64,000 bases of DNA from JAJRQY01 sp965224435 (GTDB taxonomy: Bacteria > Actinomycetota > Acidimicrobiia > Acidimicrobiales > SZUA-35), in assembly GCA_965224435.1 (NCBI GenBank), contig OZ245048.1, positions 1,550,001 through 1,614,000 on the forward strand, given 5' to 3'. Position 1 is the first letter of the stretch. The number at the start of each line of letters is the position of its first letter. The position numbers were made by a program, and so were the translations under genes. This document shows positions 1-8,501 of this stretch, in pieces. The notes under the pieces were generated by a model that ran no database searches, was not told the DNA's origin, and was given only the letters and a program-made list of their open reading frames with translations.

Positions 1-2
1 TC

Positions 3-926
3 GTGGCCATTAATGTGAGGACTCAACGCCCGCTGGCCGTTGGGCTCGAAGCCAAGCAGATGATCGGCCGCACACCGGGCCACATCCAGGCGATTCGACC
101 GCTCAAGGATGGCGTCATTGCCGACTTTGACATCTGTGAAGAAATGTTGCGCTACTTCATCCAGAAGGTCTCTCCCGGACGGTGGATTGCCAAACCTCGA
201 ATTGTGATTTGTGTTCCCTCCGGCATCACTGGTGTTGAGCGCCGTGCTGTGCAAGACGCCGCGGAGTTCGCTGGAGCGCGTAAAGCACTCATTATTGAAG
301 AACCAATGGCCGCCGCAATCGGGGCTGGACTTCCTGTCCATGAGCCGACTGGAAACATGATTGTTGACATTGGCGGTGGCACAACTGAAGTCGCCGTCAT
401 CTCGCTCGGAGGAATTGTCGCTTGCCAATCGGTGAGAATTGGTGGCGATCAGCTGGATCGGTCAATCATCCAGTACATCAAGAAGGAATACTCGCTTGCT
501 CTTGGTGAGCGCACAGCTGAGGAAATCAAGATCCAGCTTGGCTCGGCCTATCGCCTCGAAGAGGAGTATGAAGCCGAGGTTCGTGGACGAGATCTAGTAA
601 GTGGCCTGCCCAAGACAATTGTCATTTCCACCGAGGAGATGCGCGAAGCCCTGGCTGAACCAGTGAATTCGATCATTGACGCCGTCAAGGGCACGCTGGA
701 CAAGACTCCTCCCGAGTTGGCAGCTGACATCATGCAGTACGGCATCGTTCTGGCCGGCGGCGGGGCCCTGCTCCATGGTTTGGTCCAGCGGCTGGAGAGC
801 GAAACGGGAATGCCGATTCGGCTGGCCGACAACCCGCTTGACGCTGTTGCCATTGGCTCCGGCCAATACCTGGAATTCGATGCGTACGATTCCATGCGTT
901 CACTTTTGGCTGGCCAGGACTCCTGA
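3..926 (+). CDS. mreB: Rod-shape actin homologue MreB (5' end cut by window)
   Basis: MreB is a bacterial actin that forms membrane-bound filaments and positions the elongation machinery for lateral cell-wall synthesis. The visible 307 residues show the actin-fold nucleotide motifs: VDIGGGTTE (phosphate 2 loop, about residue 120 of the visible part) and VLAGGGALL (adenosine loop, about residue 250). The region EEPMAAAIGAGLP before the phosphate loop is typical of MreB. Family members are about 335-345 residues and start with a short stretch before VAIN, so roughly 30 N-terminal residues lie outside the window and the GTG at position 3 is an internal codon. It heads the mreB-mreC-mreD-mrdA-rodA operon, with mreC 23 bases downstream. 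Identity is secure from motifs and context together. Confidence 0.97.
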   Translation: MAINVRTQRPLAVGLEAKQMIGRTPGHIQAIRPLKDGVIADFDICEEMLRYFIQKVSPGRWIAKPRIVICVPSGITGVERRAVQDAAEFAGARKALIIEEPMAAAIGAGLPVHEPTGNMIVDIGGGTTEVAVISLGGIVACQSVRIGGDQLDRSIIQYIKKEYSLALGERTAEEIKIQLGSAYRLEEEYEAEVRGRDLVSGLPKTIVISTEEMREALAEPVNSIIDAVKGTLDKTPPELAADIMQYGIVLAGGGALLHGLVQRLESETGMPIRLADNPLDAVAIGSGQYLEFDAYDSMRSLLAGQDS

Positions 927-949
927 GCACTTCGGCTCCATAGGTTTTC

Positions 950-1852
950 GTGGCAACAACATCGTTCTCCTCGCGACGAGTCATGGTTCTACTTGTCGTG
1001 ACAGCCCTAGCTTTCATGACTCTGGATGCTCGTGACTCGGGCCCCTTCTCTGGTGTCAGGTCCTTCACTCTCACGGTCACCGCTCCGTTGCGTTCGGCGG
1101 TTCGGTGGGTGGTCAGCCCCGTTGGAGCGGGCTGGAATGGGGTTGTTCACTATGACGATGTTCTGGAAGAGAACGACGAGCTTCGTGTGCGCATCTCTGA
1201 GCTCGAAGGTGAGTTGGCGCAGGTCCCGGACAACGAAGAAGCACTCCGGCAGCTGCAAGAAGCAACCAAGGTCGAGTTTGCCAATCAGTACGAACGGGTG
1301 ACGGGCAGGGTGGTCTCGGACCGTCAAACTGGCTTGGAGCGAATTGTTGAAATCGGGATCGGAAGCGAAGAGGGCATCGAGGTCGGAATGCCCGTGGTGA
1401 CCGCCAGCGGGTTGGTCGGGCGCATTGTCAGCGTCGGGCCGGCGACTTCTCATGTTCGAGTGATTACTGATGGACGAGTTCAAGTCGGGGTCATCAGTAC
1501 CCAGACGCGAATTGTCGGAGTGACAGTTGGCCGGGGCGATGACAACAATTTGCTATTAGATCTGTTGGGCGATGCCAAAGATCAGTTGCCTGAAGATACG
1601 CGATTTGAGACCAGCGGTTTCGAGTCCAGTCCATATCCGGCCGGGGTGCCGGTCGGGGTTCTGCGCCAAGGATCGAATGATCAGATCGAGTTGGAGCCGT
1701 ATGCCGACATCGGACGACTGTCCTTCTTGACCGTCTTGATCTATTCACCCGAACTCAGGCTCGAACAACAGCCAGACAGCGAGGAGAATCAGGCAGAGTC
1801 TGATAATACTGCCCCGGGTAGCGCTGAGGCTGACGAGGGAGATGGCGGCTGA
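950..1852 (+). CDS. mreC: Rod shape-determining protein MreC
   Basis: MreC is a bitopic membrane protein that links MreB to PBP2 and RodA and activates the elongasome from the periplasmic side. The 300-residue product has one N-terminal transmembrane helix (about residues 10-25), then a coiled coil (about 70-105, ending in the heptad-like EALRQLQEATK) and the paired beta-barrel domain, including the family pattern VVTASGLVGRI. The C-terminal 30 residues are acidic and low in complexity. The start is GTG at 950. The stop overlaps the mreD start by one base (TGATG), which indicates translational coupling. Length and order match the family. Confidence 0.95.
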   Translation: MATTSFSSRRVMVLLVVTALAFMTLDARDSGPFSGVRSFTLTVTAPLRSAVRWVVSPVGAGWNGVVHYDDVLEENDELRVRISELEGELAQVPDNEEALRQLQEATKVEFANQYERVTGRVVSDRQTGLERIVEIGIGSEEGIEVGMPVVTASGLVGRIVSVGPATSHVRVITDGRVQVGVISTQTRIVGVTVGRGDDNNLLLDLLGDAKDQLPEDTRFETSGFESSPYPAGVPVGVLRQGSNDQIELEPYADIGRLSFLTVLIYSPELRLEQQPDSEENQAESDNTAPGSAEADEGDGG

Positions 1853-2376
1853 TGCGCTGGCCTATCGCAATACCCGTGATGTTCGCCATCGCCATTGTGC
1901 AAGTGGCAGTCTTTGATCAGGCCCTCCTGGGCGGGCAGGTCAGGCTTGACCTTCCGCTGTACCTGCTCGTTGCCATCGGGTTGTCCAGCCGATCCTCCAG
2001 CGCAGCGCTGGCTGGGTTCACCCTTGGAGTCATCGTTGATCTGTTCCAATTCGGGCCGTTTGGAGTCCATGCCATGATCTACTGCGTGGCCGGATGGGTT
2101 CTGGCCGAGAGTCGGGAACGTGTTCTGCAAGAAGGAGTCGGGCTTAGCATCATGCAAGGAACCCTTGCCACCTTGGCCGTTACTGGGCTGACATGGTTGC
2201 TCGGGTCGGTGTTTGGTCAAAGGCCCCTCGCCATGAATCAGGGACCGTGGCGAGTGCTGGCGAATCTAGCCCTCATTGGACTGCTGGGGGCAATGGCGGT
2301 AGGACCGATGGCCCGCGTCGCGCACAAGATGACAGAATCCAGCGATGGGCGCGAACAACGACCAGTGAGAATCTGA
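1852..2376 (+). CDS. mreD: Rod shape-determining protein MreD
   Basis: MreD is a small integral membrane component of the elongasome, with no known catalytic activity. The 174-residue product is almost entirely hydrophobic, with about five membrane segments, and contains the family-like segment ALAGFTLGVIVDLFQFGPFG. The start codon overlaps the mreC stop by one base. mrdA follows after 24 bases. The assignment rests mostly on topology, size and its fixed position between mreC and the PBP2 gene, because MreD sequences are poorly conserved. Confidence 0.9.
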   Translation: MRWPIAIPVMFAIAIVQVAVFDQALLGGQVRLDLPLYLLVAIGLSSRSSSAALAGFTLGVIVDLFQFGPFGVHAMIYCVAGWVLAESRERVLQEGVGLSIMQGTLATLAVTGLTWLLGSVFGQRPLAMNQGPWRVLANLALIGLLGAMAVGPMARVAHKMTESSDGREQRPVRI

Positions 2377-2400
2377 TGAACTGGTCAATAATGGTGTTCC

Positions 2401-4464
2401 ATGAGTGCTGAACCAACAGGAATACGGATGGGCGGACTGGCAGCAGTAGCGGTCCTCGTTTTTGCTTCTTTGATTGCCCGTCTCTGGTTTCTTCAGATCA
2501 TGTCGGCACCAGAATTTGAGCAACTCACGACCCAGAACACCACTCGAATTATCTATGTCGAATCTCCTCGGGGTCGAATCTTTGATGCGAACGACAAGGT
2601 GCTGGCCGATCGCCGCGAGTCCTTGGTCGTCACCCTTGACTGGACCGCTTTGCAGGACCACAAGACGGCCGACCGGGCCGAGGTGTTTCAGGAGGTGGCC
2701 GACTCTCTCAATGGTGAAGGCATCAAGTCCAAGGTCACTTCCCTGGAAGCGGACTTCAATCGGGCGCGGAACGGCGCCCTCAAGTCGGTCGTTATCGCCG
2801 AAGACATTGATGTGCGAACCTGGGTGAGCATTTCGGAACGCGAGCTGCCCGGATTTACCGTTGAGCGTCGCTGGGTCCGCAGCTACCCCTACGGCGAAGT
2901 CGGTGCTCATATCCTTGGCTATACAGGGACCGTTCTGAACCAGGAACAAGCTCGGGAGCTCGGGAGCGCTAGCGGCTCGCAGCACTATGAGGCCGGCGAT
3001 GAGCTTGGGGTTGCCGGTCTTGAACGCGTCTTTGAATCAACCCTGCGAGGCATTCCCGAAAAACGTCGAATTGAGATTGATGCGCTGGGTCGGGTGGTTC
3101 GCACCGCAGAGATCCTGGAACCTGGCTCGCCGGGACAAGACATCTACCTGACCATTGACATTGACCTGCAGTACGCAGCAGAGGCGATCTTGGCTGATGA
3201 GCTGCTACAGGCTCGCGACCGCAAGGCATGTGATACCTGTGAGCTTCCACACGTGGGCCAAGCAGGCAGCCTGGTCGCTCTCGATGTCACCGACGGATCG
3301 CTGATTGCCCTGGCCTCCTATCCCTCCTATGACCCAGCAGATTTCGTGTTCGGAATCAGCGCCGATCAGTTCAGCTTCTTGCGTGACCGCCCGGATCGCC
3401 CGCTCTTTGACCGAGCAACTCGAGGGACCTATGCCGCTGGTTCGACCTTCAAGCCAGTCACCGCCTATGCCGCCCTCACCTCGGGGCTGCGCGGCGAATA
3501 CACCCCCTGGCTGGACGAAGGGGTCTTTATCTTGGAGAGCTGCGCAACCGAAGGCGAGGATTGGTGCTCATTCCAGAATGCCGGGGGCGCCATCATGGGT
3601 CAGGTCGATATGCGTCAAGCAATCGAACGATCCAGCGACACCTATTTCTATTCCATCGGTGAGCAGTTCTGGATCCATCCTGATCAATACGGCGAAACGG
3701 CGATTCAAGACACCGCACGCTTGATGGGATATGGGGCGGTAACCGGGGTCCGGCTTCCGTTAGAAGAAGATGGACGTGTTCCTACCGCGGAGAATCGAAA
3801 AGAAGAGTTTGGCGAGGACTCCGCCGACTGGCGAACCGGAGACAATGTCAACCTTGCCATTGGTCAGGGAGACCTGCTGATCACGCCACTTCAGTTGGCC
3901 AATTCCTATGCGATGCTGGCCACCGGGGGCGATCGATATCAGCCGAAACTCGTCGACCGTGCCGTCGATTTCGCGGGCAACGAAACCGTCTATGCGTCGG
4001 TTCAGGTTGCAGAGGATGAACTCGATCCGGAGATCTTGATACCGATTCTGGACGGCCTCTATGCCGTTCCCCGTACCGGTACTGCTGGTGGGGCTTTTGC
4101 TGGCTTCCCCCTGAATAACTTCCCACTGGGCGGCAAGACGGGCACGGTTCAGAAGAAAGGCCTGGCCGACTCGGCTCTCTATGTCGGCTTTGGCCCATCC
4201 ACCGCACCCAAGTACTCGGTTGCCGCTGTATTGGAAGAATCAGGATTTGGTGGCGATGCGGCGGCACCAGCAGTTCGGCGATTCTTTGAGATCTTGTTTG
4301 GCCTGAGCGAGAAGCCAACTGCGCCGATCGTGCATGAGTCGCGCTACGAGGTGGACGCCTCGGACAACGAAGAGGCCCTTCCGGCTGCTCCTGGGGACGT
4401 TGAGGTCGACGCTGGTACCGGGCCAGATGCTGGCGCCGAGTCAGAGCCTGGTGGTGACTCGTGA
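2401..4464 (+). CDS. mrdA: Penicillin-binding protein 2 (elongasome transpeptidase)
   Basis: This class B penicillin-binding protein cross-links peptidoglycan during cell elongation and works with RodA. The 687 residues comprise a cytoplasmic tip, one membrane helix (about 9-27), the dimerisation or pedestal domain (SPRGRIFD near residue 55), and the transpeptidase domain. Its three active-site motifs are visible: STFK with catalytic Ser348, SSD at 411-413 (the PBP2 form of SxN), and KTG starting at Lys579. The last 50 residues are an acidic, low-complexity tail rich in Ala, Asp, Glu and Gly. The 3' end overlaps rodA by four bases (GTGA). A shorter class B protein such as FtsI is unlikely given the mreBCD/rodA neighbours. 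Confidence 0.96.
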   Translation: MSAEPTGIRMGGLAAVAVLVFASLIARLWFLQIMSAPEFEQLTTQNTTRIIYVESPRGRIFDANDKVLADRRESLVVTLDWTALQDHKTADRAEVFQEVADSLNGEGIKSKVTSLEADFNRARNGALKSVVIAEDIDVRTWVSISERELPGFTVERRWVRSYPYGEVGAHILGYTGTVLNQEQARELGSASGSQHYEAGDELGVAGLERVFESTLRGIPEKRRIEIDALGRVVRTAEILEPGSPGQDIYLTIDIDLQYAAEAILADELLQARDRKACDTCELPHVGQAGSLVALDVTDGSLIALASYPSYDPADFVFGISADQFSFLRDRPDRPLFDRATRGTYAAGSTFKPVTAYAALTSGLRGEYTPWLDEGVFILESCATEGEDWCSFQNAGGAIMGQVDMRQAIERSSDTYFYSIGEQFWIHPDQYGETAIQDTARLMGYGAVTGVRLPLEEDGRVPTAENRKEEFGEDSADWRTGDNVNLAIGQGDLLITPLQLANSYAMLATGGDRYQPKLVDRAVDFAGNETVYASVQVAEDELDPEILIPILDGLYAVPRTGTAGGAFAGFPLNNFPLGGKTGTVQKKGLADSALYVGFGPSTAPKYSVAAVLEESGFGGDAAAPAVRRFFEILFGLSEKPTAPIVHESRYEVDASDNEEALPAAPGDVEVDAGTGPDAGAESEPGGDS

Positions 4465-5606
4465 CGGCAATCGCGGAATTCGTCCTACCTCGGGTTCGCA
4501 AGGAGTCGGCAAGCGCCAAGTTAGGCAATGTTGAATGGTCGCTGGTCCTACTAAGCATTGTCGTCACGGTCTTTGGCATCGTGGCCATCTATAGCGCCAC
4601 CAAAGGCCCCGACGGCAGTACGTTCTTTGTGATCAAGCAAGGCGGTTTCTTGATTGTTGGCTTGGTGGCTATGGCGGTGGTCGCGTCGCTGGACTACGCA
4701 ATCTTCCGAAACTATCTTCGCCTCCTGGTTGCGGCGTCGATTCTGGCCCTCGTACTTGTATTGATCATTGGGGCAGACATCAAGGGCACCAGAGGCTGGT
4801 TCGTCATTGGGCCGTTGTCCCTGCAGCCAGCCGAGTTCGCCAAGCTCAGCCTCATTGTGGTCATCTCCGCCATGTTTACTGGTCGTTCGGGGAGCATCGA
4901 TGCCCCCCGGATCATGGCCGCCATTGGTGTCCTGGGCATTGTTGCTGGCCTCGTGCTACTTGAAGGCGAAACGGGATCAGTCCTGGTCTATTGCTTCATT
5001 ACACTCGGCATCTTCTTTGCCGCTGGAGTGCCTGCCCGGATGGTTCTGCTACTCATCGCCAGCGGAGTCATCTCCTTCGCTCTGATCCTGGACCTTGGGC
5101 TTCTGGCTGAGTATCAAGAGGATCGACTGAGCGCGTTCCTTGATACGGATGCTGACGCCCAAGGTGCTGGCTACAACCAGAAGCAATCAGAAGCAACAGT
5201 TGGCTCCGGTGGAATCACTGGTCAAGGCCTTTTTCAGGGACCTCAGACCCAGAACGGCTTTGTGCCCGAGCAGGAAACAGACTTCATTTTCACGGTTATT
5301 GCCGAAGAACTCGGTTTTGTTGGAGCAGTGGCGATCCTTGCTTTGGAGGCCATGATTCTTCTTCGGATCTTTCGAGTCGCCCAACTGGCCCGGGATAGTT
5401 TTGGCACATTGATCTGTGTCGGTGTCTTCTCGATGTTCCTGCTCCAGGTATTTCAGAATGTTGGAATGACGCTCCGATTGATGCCAGTAACGGGGATCAC
5501 CCTGCCTTTCGTTAGCTACGGAGGAAGCTCCTTGCTGACAAGCTTGATGGCCATTGGCATGGTCCAGAGCGTGGCTATTCATCGCCACCGTGGAAACCCC
5601 GACTAG
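4461..5606 (+). CDS. rodA: Rod shape-determining SEDS glycosyltransferase RodA
   Basis: RodA polymerises lipid II into glycan strands and pairs with PBP2. The 381-residue product has about ten membrane segments and the SEDS signatures: WFVIGPLSLQPAEFAKL near residue 115, a long extracellular loop with the conserved EQETDFIFTVIAEE (about 270), and PFVSYGGSSLL near the C terminus. The GTG start lies within the mrdA stop region (GTGA overlap of four bases), so the two are translationally coupled. It is the last gene of the rod-shape operon and is followed by 55 bases before the next transcription unit. FtsW is excluded by context rather than by sequence alone. Confidence 0.96.
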   Translation: MTAIAEFVLPRVRKESASAKLGNVEWSLVLLSIVVTVFGIVAIYSATKGPDGSTFFVIKQGGFLIVGLVAMAVVASLDYAIFRNYLRLLVAASILALVLVLIIGADIKGTRGWFVIGPLSLQPAEFAKLSLIVVISAMFTGRSGSIDAPRIMAAIGVLGIVAGLVLLEGETGSVLVYCFITLGIFFAAGVPARMVLLLIASGVISFALILDLGLLAEYQEDRLSAFLDTDADAQGAGYNQKQSEATVGSGGITGQGLFQGPQTQNGFVPEQETDFIFTVIAEELGFVGAVAILALEAMILLRIFRVAQLARDSFGTLICVGVFSMFLLQVFQNVGMTLRLMPVTGITLPFVSYGGSSLLTSLMAIGMVQSVAIHRHRGNPD

Positions 5607-5646
5607 TGACTACTGTTGCCTCACCGTTTCAGTGCCTGGTTGCCGC

Positions 5647-5652
5647 TAGTAT
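5647..5652 (+). promoter_or_regulatory. -10 box (TAGTAT) of radical-SAM gene
   Basis: TAGTAT ends nine bases before the ATG at 5662 and there is no Shine-Dalgarno between them, which suggests a leaderless or almost leaderless transcript. No strong -35 hexamer is seen. Confidence 0.5.
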
Positions 5653-5661
5653 GAGCGCCCA

Positions 5662-7734
5662 ATGACATCCGTCTGGCCGCAGCTGGAGCCACGGCTGGCG
5701 CAAGTTCAGAAGCCAGCCCGCTACATCGGCTGCGAAGACGGCGCCAGTGCGAAAGCTCCCGACTCAACTCTGGTGAGTTGGCTCTTCACGTACCCCGACA
5801 CCTATGAGATTGGGCTACCGAACCAGGGACTACAGATCCTGTACGAGATTGTCAACGAGCGCCCCGACGCTCGTGCTGACCGGGCCTATGCCCCATGGCA
5901 CGACATGGAAACAATGATGCGGGCCGCAGGCATCCCCCTGTTCTCCGTCGAACACCACACCCCGGCCAACGAGTTCGATGTGTTGGCCTTCAATATCTCG
6001 GCTGAACTGATTTACACCAATGTCCTCAACTGCATTGATCTGGCTGGCATCCCGGTGCGTTCCGCCGACCGGACAGCCGAGCACCCCATTGTTATGGCCG
6101 GAGGCCACAGCACCTACAACCCGGAGCCACTGGCTGACTACCTGGATGTTGTGGTTCTTGGCGACGGCGAAGAAGTCGTCGGTGAGTTGACTGAGATTCT
6201 GGCCCAGTGGCGCACTCGACCTGATCGCTCTCGAAGCGAGCTTTTCCGTCAGATGTGCAAGGTCGAGGGGGTCTACGTTCCGTCCCTGTACGAGCCGGTC
6301 TACTCAGATGGAAGACTTGTCGAGACGAGGCCGATCTTCGACGACGTGCCAGAGCGCATCGAGAAGCGAACCATTGCTGATCTGGCTGACTGGCCGTACC
6401 CAAAGCAGCAACTCGTCCCAGTCACCGAGGTAGTCCACGACCGCCTCAACGTCGAGGTGTTCCGCGGCTGCACCCGTGGCTGTCGTTTCTGCCAGGCCGG
6501 GATGATCACCCGACCGGTCCGTGAACGACCAGCCGAGCAAGTCCGGACCATGGTGAGCAACGGCTTGGAACGAACGGGCTACGACGAAGTTTCACTCACC
6601 TCTCTTTCCACCGCCGACTTCAGCTCGATCACCGAGACTGTCGGCGGAATCCTGGATGACGCCGATGCCTGTGGGCAAGGCAATATCTCGGTGTCGTTGC
6701 CAAGTCTGCGAGTCGACGCCTTCGGGGTCGGTATCGCGGCCCAGCTCCAGCGGGCCAAGCGCACGGGCCTCACGTTCGCCCCCGAGGCCGGAACTTGGCG
6801 CATGCGTCAGATCATCAACAAGTTGATTCGTGAAGAAGACTTGTACGAAGCGGTTGAGGCCGCCTATTCCCAAGGCTGGAAACGGGTAAAGCTCTACTTC
6901 CTGATCGGGCTCCCGTCCGAAACCGACGAAGACACACTTGCCATTGCCGAGCTGGCCAAGAACTGTGTCGAACTTGGTAAACGTCACAATAAGCGTGCCA
7001 GTGTGACGGTTTCCATTGGCGGGTTTGTTCCTAAGGCCTTCACGCCTTTCCAGTGGTTTGGTCAGAACACGGCTGAAGAGCTGCAGCGCAAGGTCAACCT
7101 GCTTCGAGACGCCACCCGCCGTATGCATGGCGTCAACATCAAATGGCACGACCCGGCAGCGACCACGGCAGAAGGCCTGATGAGTCGTGGCGATCGCAGG
7201 CTTGGCCCAGTCGTTGAAGATGTCTGGCGGCAAGGTGGCACCTTCCAAGAGTGGTCTGAGCACTTCGAGATGGATCGCTGGACCCAGGCGATGGACCGGG
7301 CGGGTCTAGCCATTGAAGACTTCGTTTACCGCCACCGAGGCGAGGACGAAGGACTGGCTTGGGATCATCTCTCGGCTGGCCTGCACAAGGATTTCTTGTG
7401 GGACGAGTGGCAAGACGCTCTGGCCGAGGTTGGCCTGCCTGATTGTCGCTGGACACCCTGTTATGACTGTGGCGCATGTACGGGTTATGGCATTGAGCAT
7501 GTTGTGGCCTCCGCTTCGCCGCCAGCTGGTGGCAGCCAGGGGACAGGCCAAGAACTGATCGCTGGCGGATCGGTTCCCGTATCGCTCATGCCAACCAAGC
7601 CCAAAGGGCCAAAATCGCCCCACCCGGTTCTGTCAAAACAATTGGGCAGTCAGCCAGATGAGAGCACTCAGTCTGGCGGCACTCAGTCTGGCGGCACTCA
7701 GTCTGGCGGCACTCAGTCTGGCGGCACAGCATGA
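5662..7734 (+). CDS. TIGR03960-family B12-binding/radical SAM protein
   Basis: This is a 690-residue radical-SAM enzyme of the family that always travels with a DUF2344 (TIGR03936) protein. Its substrate is not established from this sequence. A tRNA- or RNA-modification role is often assumed because of ribosomal-gene neighbours. The N-terminal half has a B12-binding-like fold region (VVVLGDGEEVVGEL). The radical-SAM cluster is C270xxxC274xxC277 in RGCTRGCRFCQAG. A second Cys motif (CYDCGACTG, near residue 605) may bind another cluster or zinc. The tail consists of four perfect TQSGG repeats just before the stop, absent from the family core and probably dispensable. The stop overlaps the next start (ATGA), so the pair is coupled. 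Confidence 0.9.
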   Translation: MTSVWPQLEPRLAQVQKPARYIGCEDGASAKAPDSTLVSWLFTYPDTYEIGLPNQGLQILYEIVNERPDARADRAYAPWHDMETMMRAAGIPLFSVEHHTPANEFDVLAFNISAELIYTNVLNCIDLAGIPVRSADRTAEHPIVMAGGHSTYNPEPLADYLDVVVLGDGEEVVGELTEILAQWRTRPDRSRSELFRQMCKVEGVYVPSLYEPVYSDGRLVETRPIFDDVPERIEKRTIADLADWPYPKQQLVPVTEVVHDRLNVEVFRGCTRGCRFCQAGMITRPVRERPAEQVRTMVSNGLERTGYDEVSLTSLSTADFSSITETVGGILDDADACGQGNISVSLPSLRVDAFGVGIAAQLQRAKRTGLTFAPEAGTWRMRQIINKLIREEDLYEAVEAAYSQGWKRVKLYFLIGLPSETDEDTLAIAELAKNCVELGKRHNKRASVTVSIGGFVPKAFTPFQWFGQNTAEELQRKVNLLRDATRRMHGVNIKWHDPAATTAEGLMSRGDRRLGPVVEDVWRQGGTFQEWSEHFEMDRWTQAMDRAGLAIEDFVYRHRGEDEGLAWDHLSAGLHKDFLWDEWQDALAEVGLPDCRWTPCYDCGACTGYGIEHVVASASPPAGGSQGTGQELIAGGSVPVSLMPTKPKGPKSPHPVLSKQLGSQPDESTQSGGTQSGGTQSGGTQSGGTA
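7666..7725 (+). repeat. Four perfect 15-bp tandem repeats at gene 3' end
   Basis: The unit ACTCAGTCTGGCGGC occurs four times without a mismatch (7666-7680, 7681-7695, 7696-7710, 7711-7725). It is in frame and encodes TQSGG repeats that end two codons before the stop of the radical-SAM gene. Confidence 0.97.
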
Positions 7735-8486
7735 AGCTTCGTGTCCGCTTTACCGAGGAGGGCAAGATTCGGTTCCTGAGCCACCGAGATGTTGCCCGCA
7801 TCATGGAACGCGCTTTTCGTAAACTCCGGTTACCCGTTGCTTATTCTCAGGGGTTCTCACCTCGACCTAAGTTCAGTTTTGGACTTGCGTTGTCGGTGGC
7901 CCATGAGTCGGATGCCGAATACCTTGACGTCGAACTGGTCACGCCGATCGACCTCAAGGACTTGCCGAACCAGCTCACCCTGTCTTTGCCCGATGGCCTG
8001 ACCGTCGTTGCGGTTGAGACGCTTGAACCTGGTTCGACATCACTGCAACAGGCCATTGTCTGTTGCCGGTGGAACATCGAAGTTCTCGGTGCCCCACTTC
8101 CCGACGTGACAGCTGCAGTAGCTGACCTTCTCGAATCGTCTGAGCATCTGCTCGAACGAACCAGAAAAGGGAAAGCCTCCGTTGTTGATGTCCGCCCCGC
8201 CATCCTCGAACTCGAGGTCATGGGGCCGACCGACACTGGAGTGCAGCTTAAAGCCTTGCTCGCTACCGAAGGAACCTCTCTGCGTCCATCCGAACTTGTT
8301 CGGGTGTTGGCAGAGGATCTGGAAGAAGGACGAGTGCGGCGTACCCATCAATTCACCATGGTTGACGGCAAACGGTGCGAGCCAATTGAGGCTCCCGACC
8401 CGTCGACGCAGCACCAACTCGAACAAACCGAGGGGAACGACACAAGTCGTACTCTCGTCAGCAGTCTCGAGGAACGTGCCTCATGA
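7731..8486 (+). CDS. TIGR03936/DUF2344 protein (partner of radical SAM)
   Basis: This is the small partner of the TIGR03960 radical-SAM protein. In some phyla the two are fused, so they probably form one complex. The 251-residue product begins with the family hallmark LRVRFTEEGKIRFLSHRDVAR, followed by YSQGFSPRPKFSFGLAL, a conserved basic-aromatic stretch. The C-terminal 30 residues are polar and poorly conserved. The ATG overlaps the upstream stop by four bases, giving translational coupling. Molecular function is unknown. The family assignment is firm, while an RNA-modification role is an inference from the partner and from neighbouring translation genes. Confidence 0.9.
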   Translation: MKLRVRFTEEGKIRFLSHRDVARIMERAFRKLRLPVAYSQGFSPRPKFSFGLALSVAHESDAEYLDVELVTPIDLKDLPNQLTLSLPDGLTVVAVETLEPGSTSLQQAIVCCRWNIEVLGAPLPDVTAAVADLLESSEHLLERTRKGKASVVDVRPAILELEVMGPTDTGVQLKALLATEGTSLRPSELVRVLAEDLEEGRVRRTHQFTMVDGKRCEPIEAPDPSTQHQLEQTEGNDTSRTLVSSLEERAS

Positions 8487-8501
8487 CAAGGAACCTTCCC
8501 A

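Noticed and set aside
2266..2985. 239-codon minus-strand frame over mreD and mrdA
   Set aside because: Antisense shadow. The plus-strand genes are intact and conserved.
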